A stretch of DNA of 64,000 bases, from assembly GCF_042688525.2 (NCBI RefSeq), contig NZ_JBHWAB010000001.1, forward strand, positions 1,178,001 to 1,242,000, written 5' to 3'. Under the pieces are notes generated by a model that worked only from the letters and a program-made list of their open reading frames with translations, had not been told where the DNA came from and made no database searches. The DNA comes from Haloimpatiens sp042688525. Its GTDB lineage: Bacteria > Bacillota > Clostridia > Clostridiales > Clostridiaceae. Within the stretch, counting starts at the first letter, position 1, and each line of letters opens with the position of its first letter. A program made the position numbers and the translations under genes. This document shows positions 1 to 8,545 of the stretch, one piece after another.

Positions 1-1323
1 GATTCAAAATTTGTAGAATTAGATGCTACTACAATACGATTTGACGATAGAGGAATTGCTGATCCATTAATTGGGTCTGTGCATGATCCTATATATCAAG
101 GTGCTGGAGCATTAGGAGTAGCTGGAGTTCCACAACCTAAGCCAGGTGCAGTTACTAAAGCACATGGGGGAGTTTTATTTATTGATGAAATAGGAGAGTT
201 ACATCCTGTTGAAATGAATAAATTATTAAAAGTATTAGAAGATAGAAAAGTATTTCTTGATAGTGGATATTTTAATTCGGAAGACCCCAATACACCTGAA
301 TATATAAAAGATATTTTTCAAAATGGATTACCAGCTGATTTTAGATTAATAGGTGCTACAACAAGAAGTCCAGAAGAAATAACTCCTGCTTTGCGTTCTA
401 GATGTGTAGAAATTTTTTTCAGAGGGTTGCTTCCAGATGAGATAGAAATTGTTGCATTGAATTCTGTAGAAAAAATAGGGCTAGAGATTGAGAAAAAGGC
501 ATATAAACTAGTTGGAAAGTATGCTACAAATGGTAGAGAAGCAGTTAATTTAATACAGTTAAGTGCAGGAATTGCAATAGGAGATTCTAGAAAAGTTATT
601 ACTAGAAGTGATATAGAATGGGTAATAGAAAATGGTCAATATTCACCAAGACCTGAGAAAAAAATAGCTTTACAGCCACAAATAGGATATGTAAATGGAT
701 TAGCTGTTTATGGATCTAATATGGGTATGATTATGGAAATTGAAGCAAGTGCTAAAAAAGTAAATATAAGAAAAGGAGTATTAAAAACTACAGGGATAGT
801 AGAGGAAGAAGAAATAAGCGGAAATAATAAAAAATTGAAGAGAAAAAGTACTGCTAGAGCATCTATAGAAAATGTTATAACAGTTTTAGAAAAGGTATTT
901 AATATTAATTGTGATGAATATGATATACACGTAAATTTTCCTGGAGGCATGCCGGTTGATGGACCATCTGCAGGGATAAGTATTGCTGTTGCTGTATATA
1001 GTGCTATAAAAAATATTCCAGTAGATAATCAAGTTGCTATGACAGGAGAAATATCTTTATATGGTAATGTTAAACCTGTTGGTGGTGTAAGTTCAAAAAT
1101 TCAAGCTGCAAAAAAAGCAGGAGCTACAAAAATAATCATTCCAAAAGAAAATTGGCAAAATAATTTTGAAAAAATAAAAGATGCTGAAGTGATTTCTGTT
1201 ACAAATATAAAAGAAGTAATTAAAATAGCATTGAAACGAGATGAAAGTCAAAACTTTAATAATGAATCTGAAATGGTTTTAGTTGCTAAACCTTATAATA
1301 ATATAAATATCCCTCATAATTAA
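1..1323 (+). CDS. lonB: ATP-dependent protease LonB, 3' part
   Basis: The reading frame is open from the first base of the window, so the gene starts upstream; 440 codons are visible. LonB is a sporulation-associated Lon paralogue with an AAA+ ATPase followed by a Ser/Lys protease domain. A Walker B-like LFIDEIGELHP lies near visible residues 59-69, then the sensor region GATTRSPEEI and an arginine-finger-like LRSRCVE. The protease domain carries PVDGPSAG with the catalytic Ser at visible residue 323 and GGVSSK with the catalytic Lys 43 residues later, the standard Lon spacing. The Walker A motif must lie upstream of the window. It sits directly before lonA, as in Bacillus and Clostridium. 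A hairpin follows the stop. Assignment to LonB rather than a general Lon rests on this context and the short ATPase-protease linker. Confidence 0.92.
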   Translation, partial: DSKFVELDATTIRFDDRGIADPLIGSVHDPIYQGAGALGVAGVPQPKPGAVTKAHGGVLFIDEIGELHPVEMNKLLKVLEDRKVFLDSGYFNSEDPNTPEYIKDIFQNGLPADFRLIGATTRSPEEITPALRSRCVEIFFRGLLPDEIEIVALNSVEKIGLEIEKKAYKLVGKYATNGREAVNLIQLSAGIAIGDSRKVITRSDIEWVIENGQYSPRPEKKIALQPQIGYVNGLAVYGSNMGMIMEIEASAKKVNIRKGVLKTTGIVEEEEISGNNKKLKRKSTARASIENVITVLEKVFNINCDEYDIHVNFPGGMPVDGPSAGISIAVAVYSAIKNIPVDNQVAMTGEISLYGNVKPVGGVSSKIQAAKKAGATKIIIPKENWQNNFEKIKDAEVISVTNIKEVIKIALKRDESQNFNNESEMVLVAKPYNNINIPHN

Positions 1324-1345
1324 TTTTAATGAGGGATATTTATAT
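1305..1345 (+). terminator. Hairpin after lonB
   Basis: Arms AATATCCCTCAT (1306-1317) and ATGAGGGATATT (1329-1340) form a perfect 12-bp stem overlapping the lonB stop codon. The T-rich tail is short, so termination may be only partial. Confidence 0.6.
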
Positions 1346-1374
1346 TATTTAAGTTGTGAAAAGTTTAATTAAAA

Positions 1375-1403
1375 TTGAAAAAAAATGTTTTTATGGTTAT
1401 AAT
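1375..1403 (+). promoter_or_regulatory. Vegetative-type promoter of lonA
   Basis: TTGAAA at 1375-1380 and TATAAT at 1398-1403 are separated by 17 bp, a near-ideal sigma-A promoter about 65 bp before the lonA start. I saw no CIRCE or clear CtsR operator beside it. Confidence 0.6.
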
Positions 1404-1468
1404 ATATTAGTCTAATTATATATTTATGTGTATAGTATGTTATCAATAAACGAGAGAGGGGAGAAAAA

Positions 1469-3802
1469 ATGACAGATAAAATAAATACTCTTCCGCTAAT
1501 TCCTCTAAGAGGAATGGTTGTTTTCCCTGAAATGATCATACATTTTGATGTTGGAAGAAAAAAATCTATAGCTGCTCTTGAAGAAGCTATGATGAATGAT
1601 CAAAAAATATTTTTAGTTACTCAAAAGGAAGCAAAAGTTGAAGAGCCAGATACAGAGGATATAAATGTAGTTGGTACTGTTTGTACAATTAAGCAAATTT
1701 TAAGATTACCTGGTGATACAGTAAGAGTACTTGTTGAAGGTGAAGATAGAGCTAAAATCATTGAATATAGTGAGAGTGATCCATTTTTTAAGGTAAATAT
1801 TGAAATATTACAAAGTAAAGAAATAGAAGATAGTAAAGAAATTGAGGCATTAATGCGTTCAGTTAAAAATACTTTTGATGAGTATGTTAAATTATCTGGA
1901 AGTATACCTATGGAGGCTATCATAACTTTAGATGATGTAGATAGATCAAGTGATTTAGCAGATATTATTATTTCATATTTACCTCTAAAACAGAGTAAAA
2001 AACAAGAACTTCTAGAAGCATATGAAATTAAAGAAAGATTAGAAAAATTACTATATGTATTGAATAATGAGTTAGAAATTGTTAAGGTCGAAAAAAAGAT
2101 TGGCACAAAAGTAAAAACAAATATAGATAAGGTTCAAAAAGAATATTATTTGAAAGAACAGATGAAAGCTATTAAAGAAGAGTTAGGCGAGGAAGATGAG
2201 TTTAAAAAAGAAATAAAAGAATATGAGAAAAAAATTAAAAAGGCTAAACTTCCTAAAGAAGCTAAAGAAAAGGCACTATATGAATTAAAAAGATTGGAAC
2301 GTAGTGGTAGTTATTCATCAGAAGGAAATGTAATAAGAAACTATTTAGATTGGATAATAGACTTACCATGGAATAAATGTACTAAGGATAACATTGATAT
2401 TAAAAAGGCTAGAGAAATTTTAGATTCTGAACATTATGGTTTAAAAGATGTAAAAACTAGAATAATAGAATATTTAGCAGTTAAAAAGGTAAGTAAATCA
2501 CTTAAAGGACCTATATTATGTTTAGTAGGACCTCCTGGAGTAGGTAAAACTTCAATTGCTAAATCTATAGCCAATGCGCTAAATAGAAATTTTGTACGAA
2601 TGTCCTTAGGTGGTGTACGAGATGAGGCAGAGATAAGAGGTCACAGAAAAACTTATGTAGGAGCTATCCCAGGAAGAATAGTATATGGAATGAAAAAAGC
2701 TAAATCCAAAAATCCACTATTTTTATTAGATGAAATTGATAAAATGAGTAGTGACTTTAGAGGAAATCCAGCAGATGCATTGCTTGAAGTACTAGATAGT
2801 GAACAAAATAGTACATTTAGAGATCACTATTTAGAGTTAGATTTTAATTTATCTCAAGTATTGTTTATAACTACTGCAAATAGATTAGATACTATTCCAA
2901 GACCTTTACTTGATAGAATGGAAATAATAGAAGTTTCAGGATATACTTCTGAAGAAAAATACAATATTGGTAAAAAACATTTAATACCACAACAATTAAA
3001 AGAATATGATGTAAAAGATAATACTTTAACTTTTTCAGATTCAGCTATATATTCAATAATAGACAATTATACTAGAGAATCTGGTGTAAGAGAATTATCA
3101 CGAAAAATATCAGCGGTAATAAGAAAAGCTATTACTGAGATAGTTGAAAAAAATAAAAAGAAAATAAATATTACAGCGGTACATATTAAGAAATATTTAG
3201 GTGTGCCAATGTATACTTTTGAAAAAAGTGACAAAGAAGACAAGATAGGAGTTGTTACAGGTCTTGCATGGACAGGGTATGGAGGGGATACTCTTCCTGT
3301 AGAAGTGAGTGCTATGGAAGGTGATGGAAAACTTCAACTTACAGGTCAATTAGGAGATGTTATGACTGAATCTGCAAAAGCAGCGTACAGCTATGTAAGA
3401 GCTAATGCACAACAATACAAGATTGATGCTACTTTTTATAAAAATAAAGATTTACATATTCATGTACCTGAAGGAGCTGTTCCTAAAGATGGACCATCAG
3501 CAGGGGTTACAATGGTAACTGCTATTGTTTCATCATTAAGTGGTATTAAAGTAAAGCATAATGTAGCTATGACTGGGGAAATAACTTTAACTGGGAGAGT
3601 TTTACCTATTGGAGGATTAAAAGAAAAAAGTTTAGCAGCTTATAGATCAGGAATAGATACAATTATAATACCTAAGGATAATGAAAAAGATTTGGATAAA
3701 ATTCCTAAAACTGTGCGAAAAAAGATAAAATTTATACCAGCTAGTAAAATAAATGATGTATTATCAAATGCATTAGTTAGGGAGATGAACAATGGACATT
3801 AA
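1469..3802 (+). CDS. lon: ATP-dependent protease LonA
   Basis: Cytosolic ATP-dependent serine protease that degrades damaged and regulatory proteins. The 777-residue length is normal for LonA. The N-terminal substrate-binding domain starts at LPLIPLRGMVVFPEM; a coiled-coil region covers about 185-270. The AAA+ module has Walker A GPPGVGKT at 354-361 and Walker B PLFLLDEIDKM. The protease domain has the catalytic dyad Ser677 (in PKDGPSAG) and Lys720 (in GGLKEKSL). The ATG at 1469 follows GAGAGGGGAG. The stop overlaps the engB start by 11 nt, so the two genes are probably translationally coupled. A strong promoter lies at 1375-1403. Confidence 0.98.
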   Translation: MTDKINTLPLIPLRGMVVFPEMIIHFDVGRKKSIAALEEAMMNDQKIFLVTQKEAKVEEPDTEDINVVGTVCTIKQILRLPGDTVRVLVEGEDRAKIIEYSESDPFFKVNIEILQSKEIEDSKEIEALMRSVKNTFDEYVKLSGSIPMEAIITLDDVDRSSDLADIIISYLPLKQSKKQELLEAYEIKERLEKLLYVLNNELEIVKVEKKIGTKVKTNIDKVQKEYYLKEQMKAIKEELGEEDEFKKEIKEYEKKIKKAKLPKEAKEKALYELKRLERSGSYSSEGNVIRNYLDWIIDLPWNKCTKDNIDIKKAREILDSEHYGLKDVKTRIIEYLAVKKVSKSLKGPILCLVGPPGVGKTSIAKSIANALNRNFVRMSLGGVRDEAEIRGHRKTYVGAIPGRIVYGMKKAKSKNPLFLLDEIDKMSSDFRGNPADALLEVLDSEQNSTFRDHYLELDFNLSQVLFITTANRLDTIPRPLLDRMEIIEVSGYTSEEKYNIGKKHLIPQQLKEYDVKDNTLTFSDSAIYSIIDNYTRESGVRELSRKISAVIRKAITEIVEKNKKKINITAVHIKKYLGVPMYTFEKSDKEDKIGVVTGLAWTGYGGDTLPVEVSAMEGDGKLQLTGQLGDVMTESAKAAYSYVRANAQQYKIDATFYKNKDLHIHVPEGAVPKDGPSAGVTMVTAIVSSLSGIKVKHNVAMTGEITLTGRVLPIGGLKEKSLAAYRSGIDTIIIPKDNEKDLDKIPKTVRKKIKFIPASKINDVLSNALVREMNNGH

Positions 3803-4373
3803 TAAATCAGAATTTATAATATCGGCTGTTAAACCTGCCCAATATCCTAATGATAATAAAAGGGAAATAGCTTTTGTAGGAAGATCCAATGCAGGAAAAT
3901 CATCACTCATAAACGCTATAACAAATAGAAGAAAGCTTGCTAAAACAAGTAGTACTCCTGGAAAAACTAGATTAGTTAATTTCTTTTTAATAAATGATAT
4001 ACTTTACTTTGTTGATTTACCAGGTTATGGATATGCCAAAGTGTCTAAATCAGAAAAGAAAAATTGGGGTAAAGTAATTGAAACATATCTTGTGAATAGA
4101 GAACAATTAAAAAAAGTTGTATTATTAGTAGATTGTAGGCATAAACCTACTAATGATGATGTCATAATGTATGATTGGATAAAATATTATAATTATGAAC
4201 CTGTAGTAGTAGCTACTAAAAGTGATAAAGTAAGTAATAATCAACTTTTTAAGAATATGAAATTAATAAGACAAACTTTAGGTATGGAAAAACATGAGAA
4301 GATATTACCTTTTTCTGCATTAAATAAAAAGGGAAAGGAAGAAATATTAGAAGTTATTTTTGATGAAGAATAA
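3792..4373 (+). CDS. engB: Ribosome biogenesis GTPase EngB (YsxC/YihA)
   Basis: Small TRAFAC-class GTPase needed for assembly of the large ribosomal subunit. The 193 residues show G1 GRSNAGKSS near residues 29-37, G2 around SSTPGKTR, G3 DLPGYG, G4 TKSD and a G5-like FSALNKKG. It starts inside the end of lonA (11-nt overlap); this lon-engB pairing is conserved in Firmicutes. A strong terminator follows directly, so it is the last gene of the lon transcript. Confidence 0.96.
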   Translation: MDINKSEFIISAVKPAQYPNDNKREIAFVGRSNAGKSSLINAITNRRKLAKTSSTPGKTRLVNFFLINDILYFVDLPGYGYAKVSKSEKKNWGKVIETYLVNREQLKKVVLLVDCRHKPTNDDVIMYDWIKYYNYEPVVVATKSDKVSNNQLFKNMKLIRQTLGMEKHEKILPFSALNKKGKEEILEVIFDEE

Positions 4374-4381
4374 TATTTTAT

Positions 4382-4411
4382 TAGGCATGCAGTAATAGCA
4401 TGCCTTTTTTA
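4382..4411 (+). terminator. Rho-independent terminator after engB
   Basis: AGGCATGC (4383-4390) pairs with GCATGCCT (4398-4405) across a 7-nt loop and is followed by a run of T to 4410. Confidence 0.88.
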
Positions 4412-4435
4412 AGCATTATATGAGGGGGATTTATT

Positions 4436-5176
4436 GTGGATTATATGAAGAAAGTTATTGATGTATTAACATTTTTGTTTGTATATATGATGCCATTTAT
4501 ATTTTTCTTGAAAATTTATAATAAAAAAATAAATAAATTAGTAAGAGTATTATTTTCGATAATTTATGGAATTATAGCATTTATTAGTTCTGCATTTGTT
4601 ATGAATTTAGTACCTTTTATTTTAGTGCTTATCAATATAAGTTGTTTAAGGAAAATTGCTAGGGAAAATAATGATTTTTCTAATGAATGTGATTATAATG
4701 TTCATAAATTTAGTATAAAAACAATAAGATTAGGGGAAAGCTTTAAATGCATTTTAATTTCTTATGTAATGACTACAGCAGTAGCAGTAGTGACATATAT
4801 TATTTTTTCTAAGTTAAATGTGAATTTAAAACAGCAAGAAGTAATAAATATAATGAGTAAAATGTCAATGAATCAGTATGCATACATGGCGTTGGTGACT
4901 GTTATATTTGCTCCAATTCTTGAAGAATTTGTATTTAGATATTTATTGTTTCAAAAGATTTTTAAAAAGAAAACAGGAATATATTTATCAGCTATATTTA
5001 GTAGTGTTATATTTGCATTTATACATTATAATATACAAGCATTTGCTGGATTATTGGTTCTTGCATTGATAAATTGTTATTTAATAGAGAAGAAAGGATA
5101 TTGGTATGCAGTAATGAATCATTCGTTTTTTAATTTTGTAACTACTACTATAGTATTTTTACAGAAAATATTGTGA
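4436..5176 (+). CDS. CPBP-family intramembrane metalloprotease
   Basis: A 246-residue polytopic membrane protein with about seven hydrophobic segments. It has the three CPBP (CAAX protease / Abi, PF02517) motifs: EEFVFRYLLF (EExxxR) after residue 160, FAFIHYN (FxxxH) and NHSFFN. In characterised relatives these Glu and His residues form the active site of a Rce1-like intramembrane protease. The start is GTG at 4436 after TGAGGGGGATT; a downstream ATG (4445) is a less likely alternative. It is a single-gene unit between two terminators. The substrate is unknown; bacteriocin self-immunity or protein processing are known roles in the family, but nothing nearby favours either. Confidence 0.87.
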   Translation: MDYMKKVIDVLTFLFVYMMPFIFFLKIYNKKINKLVRVLFSIIYGIIAFISSAFVMNLVPFILVLINISCLRKIARENNDFSNECDYNVHKFSIKTIRLGESFKCILISYVMTTAVAVVTYIIFSKLNVNLKQQEVINIMSKMSMNQYAYMALVTVIFAPILEEFVFRYLLFQKIFKKKTGIYLSAIFSSVIFAFIHYNIQAFAGLLVLALINCYLIEKKGYWYAVMNHSFFNFVTTTIVFLQKIL

Positions 5177-5237
5177 TTAGGTTTGTATATCAATTGATTT
5201 AGTTGGATAAATTTATTAAAAACATATATATTTAATA

Positions 5238-5290
5238 AAAACATTATTTGATATTTTAGTAAATAGTAAAATATCAAATAATGTTTTTTG
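5238..5290. terminator. Long hairpin terminator after the CPBP gene
   Basis: A 21-bp perfect stem (5238-5258 with 5267-5287), AAAACATTATTTGATATTTT and its complement, with an 8-nt loop and terminal T run. The T-rich and A-rich flanks would allow function on either strand. Confidence 0.75.
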
Positions 5291-5426
5291 TTATTATTAA
5301 GGAAATTATAAATTTTTTTCAAAGAATCAATGGTATAAAGTTAAGTAATTTCAGTAAATGACAAGTTTATGTAAAATTGTACCATATAAATTTATGATTT
5401 CTACCTTATGTAGGTTAAAAAAGTAT

Positions 5427-5475
5427 ATATTGCGTAAAAAACATTTGAACAAGGTTTAGAAATTCTTATATAAAA
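5427..5475. repeat. Decayed fragment of the nested palindromic repeat family
   Basis: TATATTGCGTAAAAAACATT, then TGAACAAGGTTTAGAAATTCTTA, matches the internal part of the copy at 19213-19470 (ATATTGCGTAAGAAACATTT, then GAACAAAGTTTACAAGTTCTTA) with a few changes. The terminal inverted repeat is absent. The rest of the 5291-5598 gap is AT-rich, with no ORF I can support. Confidence 0.55.
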
Positions 5476-5598
5476 ATAATATTAAAAAATATGCATGATG
5501 AATATAAATTCTTGTGTCAATTTAAAACAAGCTGAATAGTATATAGTATAAAGCAAATGATGAAAAATAAAGAACTAACAGGAAGGAGGAAGTGGGAA

Positions 5599-5991
5599 GT
5601 GGATTTTAGCAAATTATTTGGGCAAGTGTTCAACTCAAATGGTGAAAGTAATGGAATTGATCCTCAAATGTATGCAAATTTGATAAAAGGAATGGGATTA
5701 AATGGCTCAAATAGTTCGATAGCATTACTAGTAATAGTTTTAATACTATTGTGTTGCTGCTGTGGCAGAGGTTATGGCGGTTATGGTGGCTGTGGTGGTT
5801 ATGGCGGCTGTGGCTATGGCGGTTATGGTGGCTGTGGTTGTGGCGGTTATGGTGGCTGCGGTTACGGTGGCTATGGCGGCAGAGGTTACGGTGGTTATGG
5901 CGGCTATGGTTGCGGATGTAATTGCTTTGAATTATGTTGCAAAAAAAGAAAGGCCATAGCAAAAAGCACAAAAAATATGTATGCTGCATGA
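5599..5991 (+). CDS. Gly/Tyr/Cys-rich low-complexity protein
   Basis: Function unknown. I prefer GTG at 5599, which follows GGAAGGAGGA with a spacing of 8, over the in-frame ATG at 5557, which lacks a ribosome site; this gives 130 residues. Visible parts: a polar head (DFSKLFGQVFNSNGES), a hydrophobic stretch SIALLVIVLILL, CCCC, then about 55 residues of GYGG/CGG repeats rich in Gly, Tyr and Cys, and a basic tail. Codon use in the repeat is GGC/GGT-rich and far less AT-rich than the neighbours. Similar composition is known in spore coat and crust proteins of Firmicutes, so a spore-surface role is plausible but not shown. The 3' end overlaps the next ORF by 58 nt in another frame. Confidence 0.7.
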   Translation: MDFSKLFGQVFNSNGESNGIDPQMYANLIKGMGLNGSNSSIALLVIVLILLCCCCGRGYGGYGGCGGYGGCGYGGYGGCGCGGYGGCGYGGYGGRGYGGYGGYGCGCNCFELCCKKRKAIAKSTKNMYAA

Positions 5992-6284
5992 GACCATCTT
6001 GTAACTGTTGTAGTTGTGGTAATTGCTGTAACTGTTGCGATTGCTGTGATTGTTGCGATTGCTGTGATTGTTGTGATTGCTGTGATTGTTGTAATTGTTG
6101 CTGCAATTGTTGCTCTAGCTGTGGCTGTGGTTCTGGATGTGGCTGTGGTTCCGGAGGCGGATATGGCTATGGATGTGGATGTTATTTATGGATAATTGTA
6201 ATAATTGCAATAGTTCTACTATTTAGATGTAAGAAGCCGCATAATTGTGCTAGTAATGTTATTAATTTAGATACAACAGAATAA
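5934..6284 (+). CDS. Cys-rich repeat protein, possibly frame-split from the preceding ORF
   Basis: A 116-residue frame with a basic start (KKKGHSKKHKKY), about 13 repeats of CDCC/CNCC type, a GCGSGCGC region and a C-terminal hydrophobic segment YLWIIVIIAIVLLF. It overlaps the upstream Gly-rich ORF by 58 nt. No convincing ribosome site precedes the ATG at 5934 or the ATG at 5988. One extra A in the A7 run at 5941-5947 would join the two frames into a 228-residue protein, so this may not be an independent gene. The basic-head, Cys-rich-middle, hydrophobic-tail plan matches the minus-strand peptide at 55267-55470. Function unknown; disulfide cross-linking in spore layers is a guess. Confidence 0.5.
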   Translation: MLQKKKGHSKKHKKYVCCMRPSCNCCSCGNCCNCCDCCDCCDCCDCCDCCDCCNCCCNCCSSCGCGSGCGCGSGGGYGYGCGCYLWIIVIIAIVLLFRCKKPHNCASNVINLDTTE

Positions 6285-6330
6285 AATTAGTAAACCAATT
6301 ATACCATTGCCCAAGAAAGGGGGGTTGATT

Positions 6331-6591
6331 ATGTCAAGAAAATGTTGTTGCTGTTGTTGTAATAACCCATGCAGAGGTGGCGGATATGGCTACGGTGGTG
6401 GATATAACTGCTGTTTTGGAAATATATGCAGTCCATTCTGTTTGGTAGTATTATTGATAGCACTTAAAAAAGGTGAAATTATTAAGTCTGATAACACAAT
6501 TGAAGCATTATTCTTCTTATTCTTGCTTCTATGCTGCTGCGGCGGTAAAAATAGATGCTCTGGATACGGAAGCAGATGTGGTTGCTGTTAA
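6331..6591 (+). CDS. Small Cys/Gly-rich membrane peptide
   Basis: An 86-residue product from the ATG at 6331, which has a strong AAGGGGGG site; the longer frame from 6307 includes that site and is less likely. The order is MSRKCCCCCC, a GGGYGYGGGY patch, two hydrophobic stretches (FCLVVLLIAL and ALFFLFLLLC) and a Cys/Gly-rich end. It belongs to the same compositional group as the two ORFs upstream and the peptide at 55267-55470. Function unknown. The shared plan and close packing suggest one operon of structural peptides. Confidence 0.65.
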   Translation: MSRKCCCCCCNNPCRGGGYGYGGGYNCCFGNICSPFCLVVLLIALKKGEIIKSDNTIEALFFLFLLLCCCGGKNRCSGYGSRCGCC

Positions 6592-6597
6592 AAAGAC

Positions 6598-6622
6598 TAG
6601 GAGGGAATTTATATTCCCTCCT
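6598..6622 (+). terminator. Intercistronic hairpin
   Basis: TAGGAGGGAAT and its complement ATTCCCTCCTA form a stem around a short AT loop directly after the 6331-6591 gene. There is no T run, so it may stabilise or process mRNA rather than terminate. Confidence 0.5.
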
Positions 6623-6645
6623 AAAGTGAAAAAGGGGGGAATTAG

Positions 6646-7347
6646 GTGTCAAAACATAAACACAAAAAACACCGTAAGGATTATAATCAAGAATACGAAA
6701 GATTTAATGAAAACATAAATGATTCTACAAATACTAATAATATAAATAGTGAAAATAGCACTAATACTACAAATAATCAAGAACAGATGAATAATTTCAA
6801 TAATATGAACGGAATGAATAACATGAATGGTATGAACGGAATGAATAATATGAATGGTATGAACGGAATGAATAATATGAATGGTATGAACGGAATGAAT
6901 GGCATGAATAACATGAACGGAATGAATAATATGCCATTTAATAGTTCTCCATTAAGCCAGATAACAAGAATGATTGGTAATATTGATATAACTAAGTTAG
7001 TTGAAATATTAGGGAGTTTAAATTTTCAAGATGATTCCAATGAAGATCCAAAGAATGATATTAAATCATATAATATAGATAAAGATAATGATATTAACTC
7101 TTATAATACAGATACCGAGAATGTAAATGTAGAAATTGTAAACAATGATGACAGTGAAAATGAAAAGATTAATGACAATATAGTTGAAGTTCTAAATGAA
7201 AATGAATATAATAATTATGAAGATTTACAAGATATTGAAGAAAAAAAGAAAAAAGTTATTTGTTTATTAAGAGCAATTGGAGATTTGTTAGATAAATCAG
7301 ATAAAGAAATGATAGAAGAAGTAATAGACATATATTTGTCTAAATGA
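6646..7347 (+). CDS. Asn/Met/Gly-repeat protein with a C-terminal helical domain
   Basis: A 233-residue protein starting at GTG 6646 after AAAAAGGGGGG. It has a basic head (SKHKHKKHRKDY), an Asn-rich linker, then MNNMNGMNG repeats at about residues 48-96. After that come a conserved-looking stretch ITRMIGNIDITKLVEILG, an acidic Asn-rich linker and a C-terminal helix pair (VICLLRAIGDLLDKS and EMIEEVIDIYLSK). I do not recognise the family. The His/Lys head resembles that of its Cys-rich neighbours, suggesting a common location. The repeat DNA is imperfect, built from units such as AATGAATAACATGAATGGTATG, so repeat number may vary between strains. Confidence 0.72.
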   Translation: MSKHKHKKHRKDYNQEYERFNENINDSTNTNNINSENSTNTTNNQEQMNNFNNMNGMNNMNGMNGMNNMNGMNGMNNMNGMNGMNGMNNMNGMNNMPFNSSPLSQITRMIGNIDITKLVEILGSLNFQDDSNEDPKNDIKSYNIDKDNDINSYNTDTENVNVEIVNNDDSENEKINDNIVEVLNENEYNNYEDLQDIEEKKKKVICLLRAIGDLLDKSDKEMIEEVIDIYLSK

Positions 7348-7562
7348 ATACTTAGTAGAGATATTATCCCGGCTAATGTATTTTTTTATATTGGTCGGGC
7401 ATTGTTATATATAATATTAAAAAATATTATAAAATTTTGTTTAATAATGAGTATAAAAATTTTATATATGGCAATATTATTAATGTAAACAAAATAAATT
7501 TTGATTTACAAGTTATATGCAAAGTTTTTAAGTTTTATGCCCCAAACCCCCCATCCCCCTGA

Positions 7563-7587
7563 GGACCGCCATATGCGGTCCTTTTAT
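7563..7587. terminator. Bidirectional terminator between convergent genes
   Basis: GGACCGC (7563-7569) pairs with GCGGTCC (7575-7581) around CATAT, followed by TTTTATTTT. It would serve the low-complexity cluster on plus and the 7584-8545 gene on minus. The preceding gap from 7348 also holds a weak CCCGGCTAAT/ATTGGTCGGG hairpin and a C-rich tract at 7539-7559; otherwise it is plain AT-rich DNA. Confidence 0.75.
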
Positions 7588-8545
7588 TTTAATACAGTAA
7601 GTGATATAGATGAAATTTTAAAGTGAAATTTATCTTTAGAGTTTTTACATGGTTTTAAGACTAAGTTAAATGTATAATTTTTAGGTTGTGATGTATCTTT
7701 AAGCATTCCTCTAAAACTTAATGTCCAGTCAATTCTAGTTATTTCACCATGTTTGTTATATTTTGAATCTTTAAATGTGGCATCTTGAAAAACTAATTTT
7801 GTTGTTTCATTTGATAATTTAGATATTACGTCATAACTTTGAGTTTGTAAATTAGAGCATACTATGTTATTTAATAATTTAAGATCAGGTTTATTGTTGA
7901 GATATAGTTCTTCAATAAAATTTATAAAATTAGTAATACTGTCTTTGCCCATATAAGTTTCATTATAGTTATAAGTAAAAGGTTTTAGTGTATCTTTTAT
8001 TAAGATATAATGTGTAAAATTTATTTTGTGGTTTTGAAAATTTCCAGAAATAGTTTTAGGAGTCCTACTATTTGAATAATCAGTGAAACCTAAAATGTTA
8101 TTATAACCACACAGTATATCTTTAAACTTATCATTTTTCCATAAAAATACATGCTGAATTGGTTTGTTTTTTGAGAAGATTGAATAAATATTTCAGGTAT
8201 ATTGTCTCTACTAATATCTTTTAAAGTAAGTCTCATAGGCCAATATTTAATGTATGTTCCAACGGTATTTAATTTTTTATTGGGTTCAATAAATATATTT
8301 TTATTATTTTTCGTATTAACTTGAATGTAATATTTATCTTTATCTGTTTTTATATATAAGATGTCTTCTTCACCGTCTCCTGTTAGATCTGTTTTAAAAA
8401 GTTTATCACTTGAAATTATATTAAAAGTAGATATTGTGTTTTTAGAATTAAAAGACAATAGTATAATTAATAAGATTAACATTATTAAAATGGCTATGGC
8501 TGCATATATATGTTTTTTCTTAAGAAAAAATACTTTTAATTTCAT
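7584..8545 (-). pseudogene. Membrane-anchored VCBS/FG-GAP-like protein, frameshifted
   Basis: Two minus-strand frames make one protein. The first starts at ATG 8545 behind GGAGGTG and reads MKLKVFFLKKKHIYAA, a membrane anchor (IAILIMLILLIILL), then a Ca-binding-like loop DLTGDGEEDILY and a second repeat DISRDNIPEIFIQS. It then slips out of frame. The second frame continues the same repeat (KNKPIQHVFLWKNDKFKDI) and runs to 7584. The junction is the T6 run at 8166-8171 (A6 on the coding strand). One more A restores about 320 residues, reading SSQKNKPIQHVFLW. FG-GAP/VCBS-like units of this kind are found in surface proteins of clostridia. It is divergent from the 8652-9878 lipoprotein gene and about 105 bp from it. 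It may be a real mutation or a sequencing error. Confidence 0.75.

Noticed and set aside
5630..6106. Minus-strand Gln/His-rich frame over the Gly/Cys-rich genes, and a plus frame at 5762-5959
   Set aside because: Low-complexity shadows of the GGY and CDCC codons; no ribosome site.
7537..7626. 29-codon plus-strand ORF MPQTPHPPEDRH...
   Set aside because: It spans a terminator hairpin and the end of the minus-strand gene and has no ribosome site.
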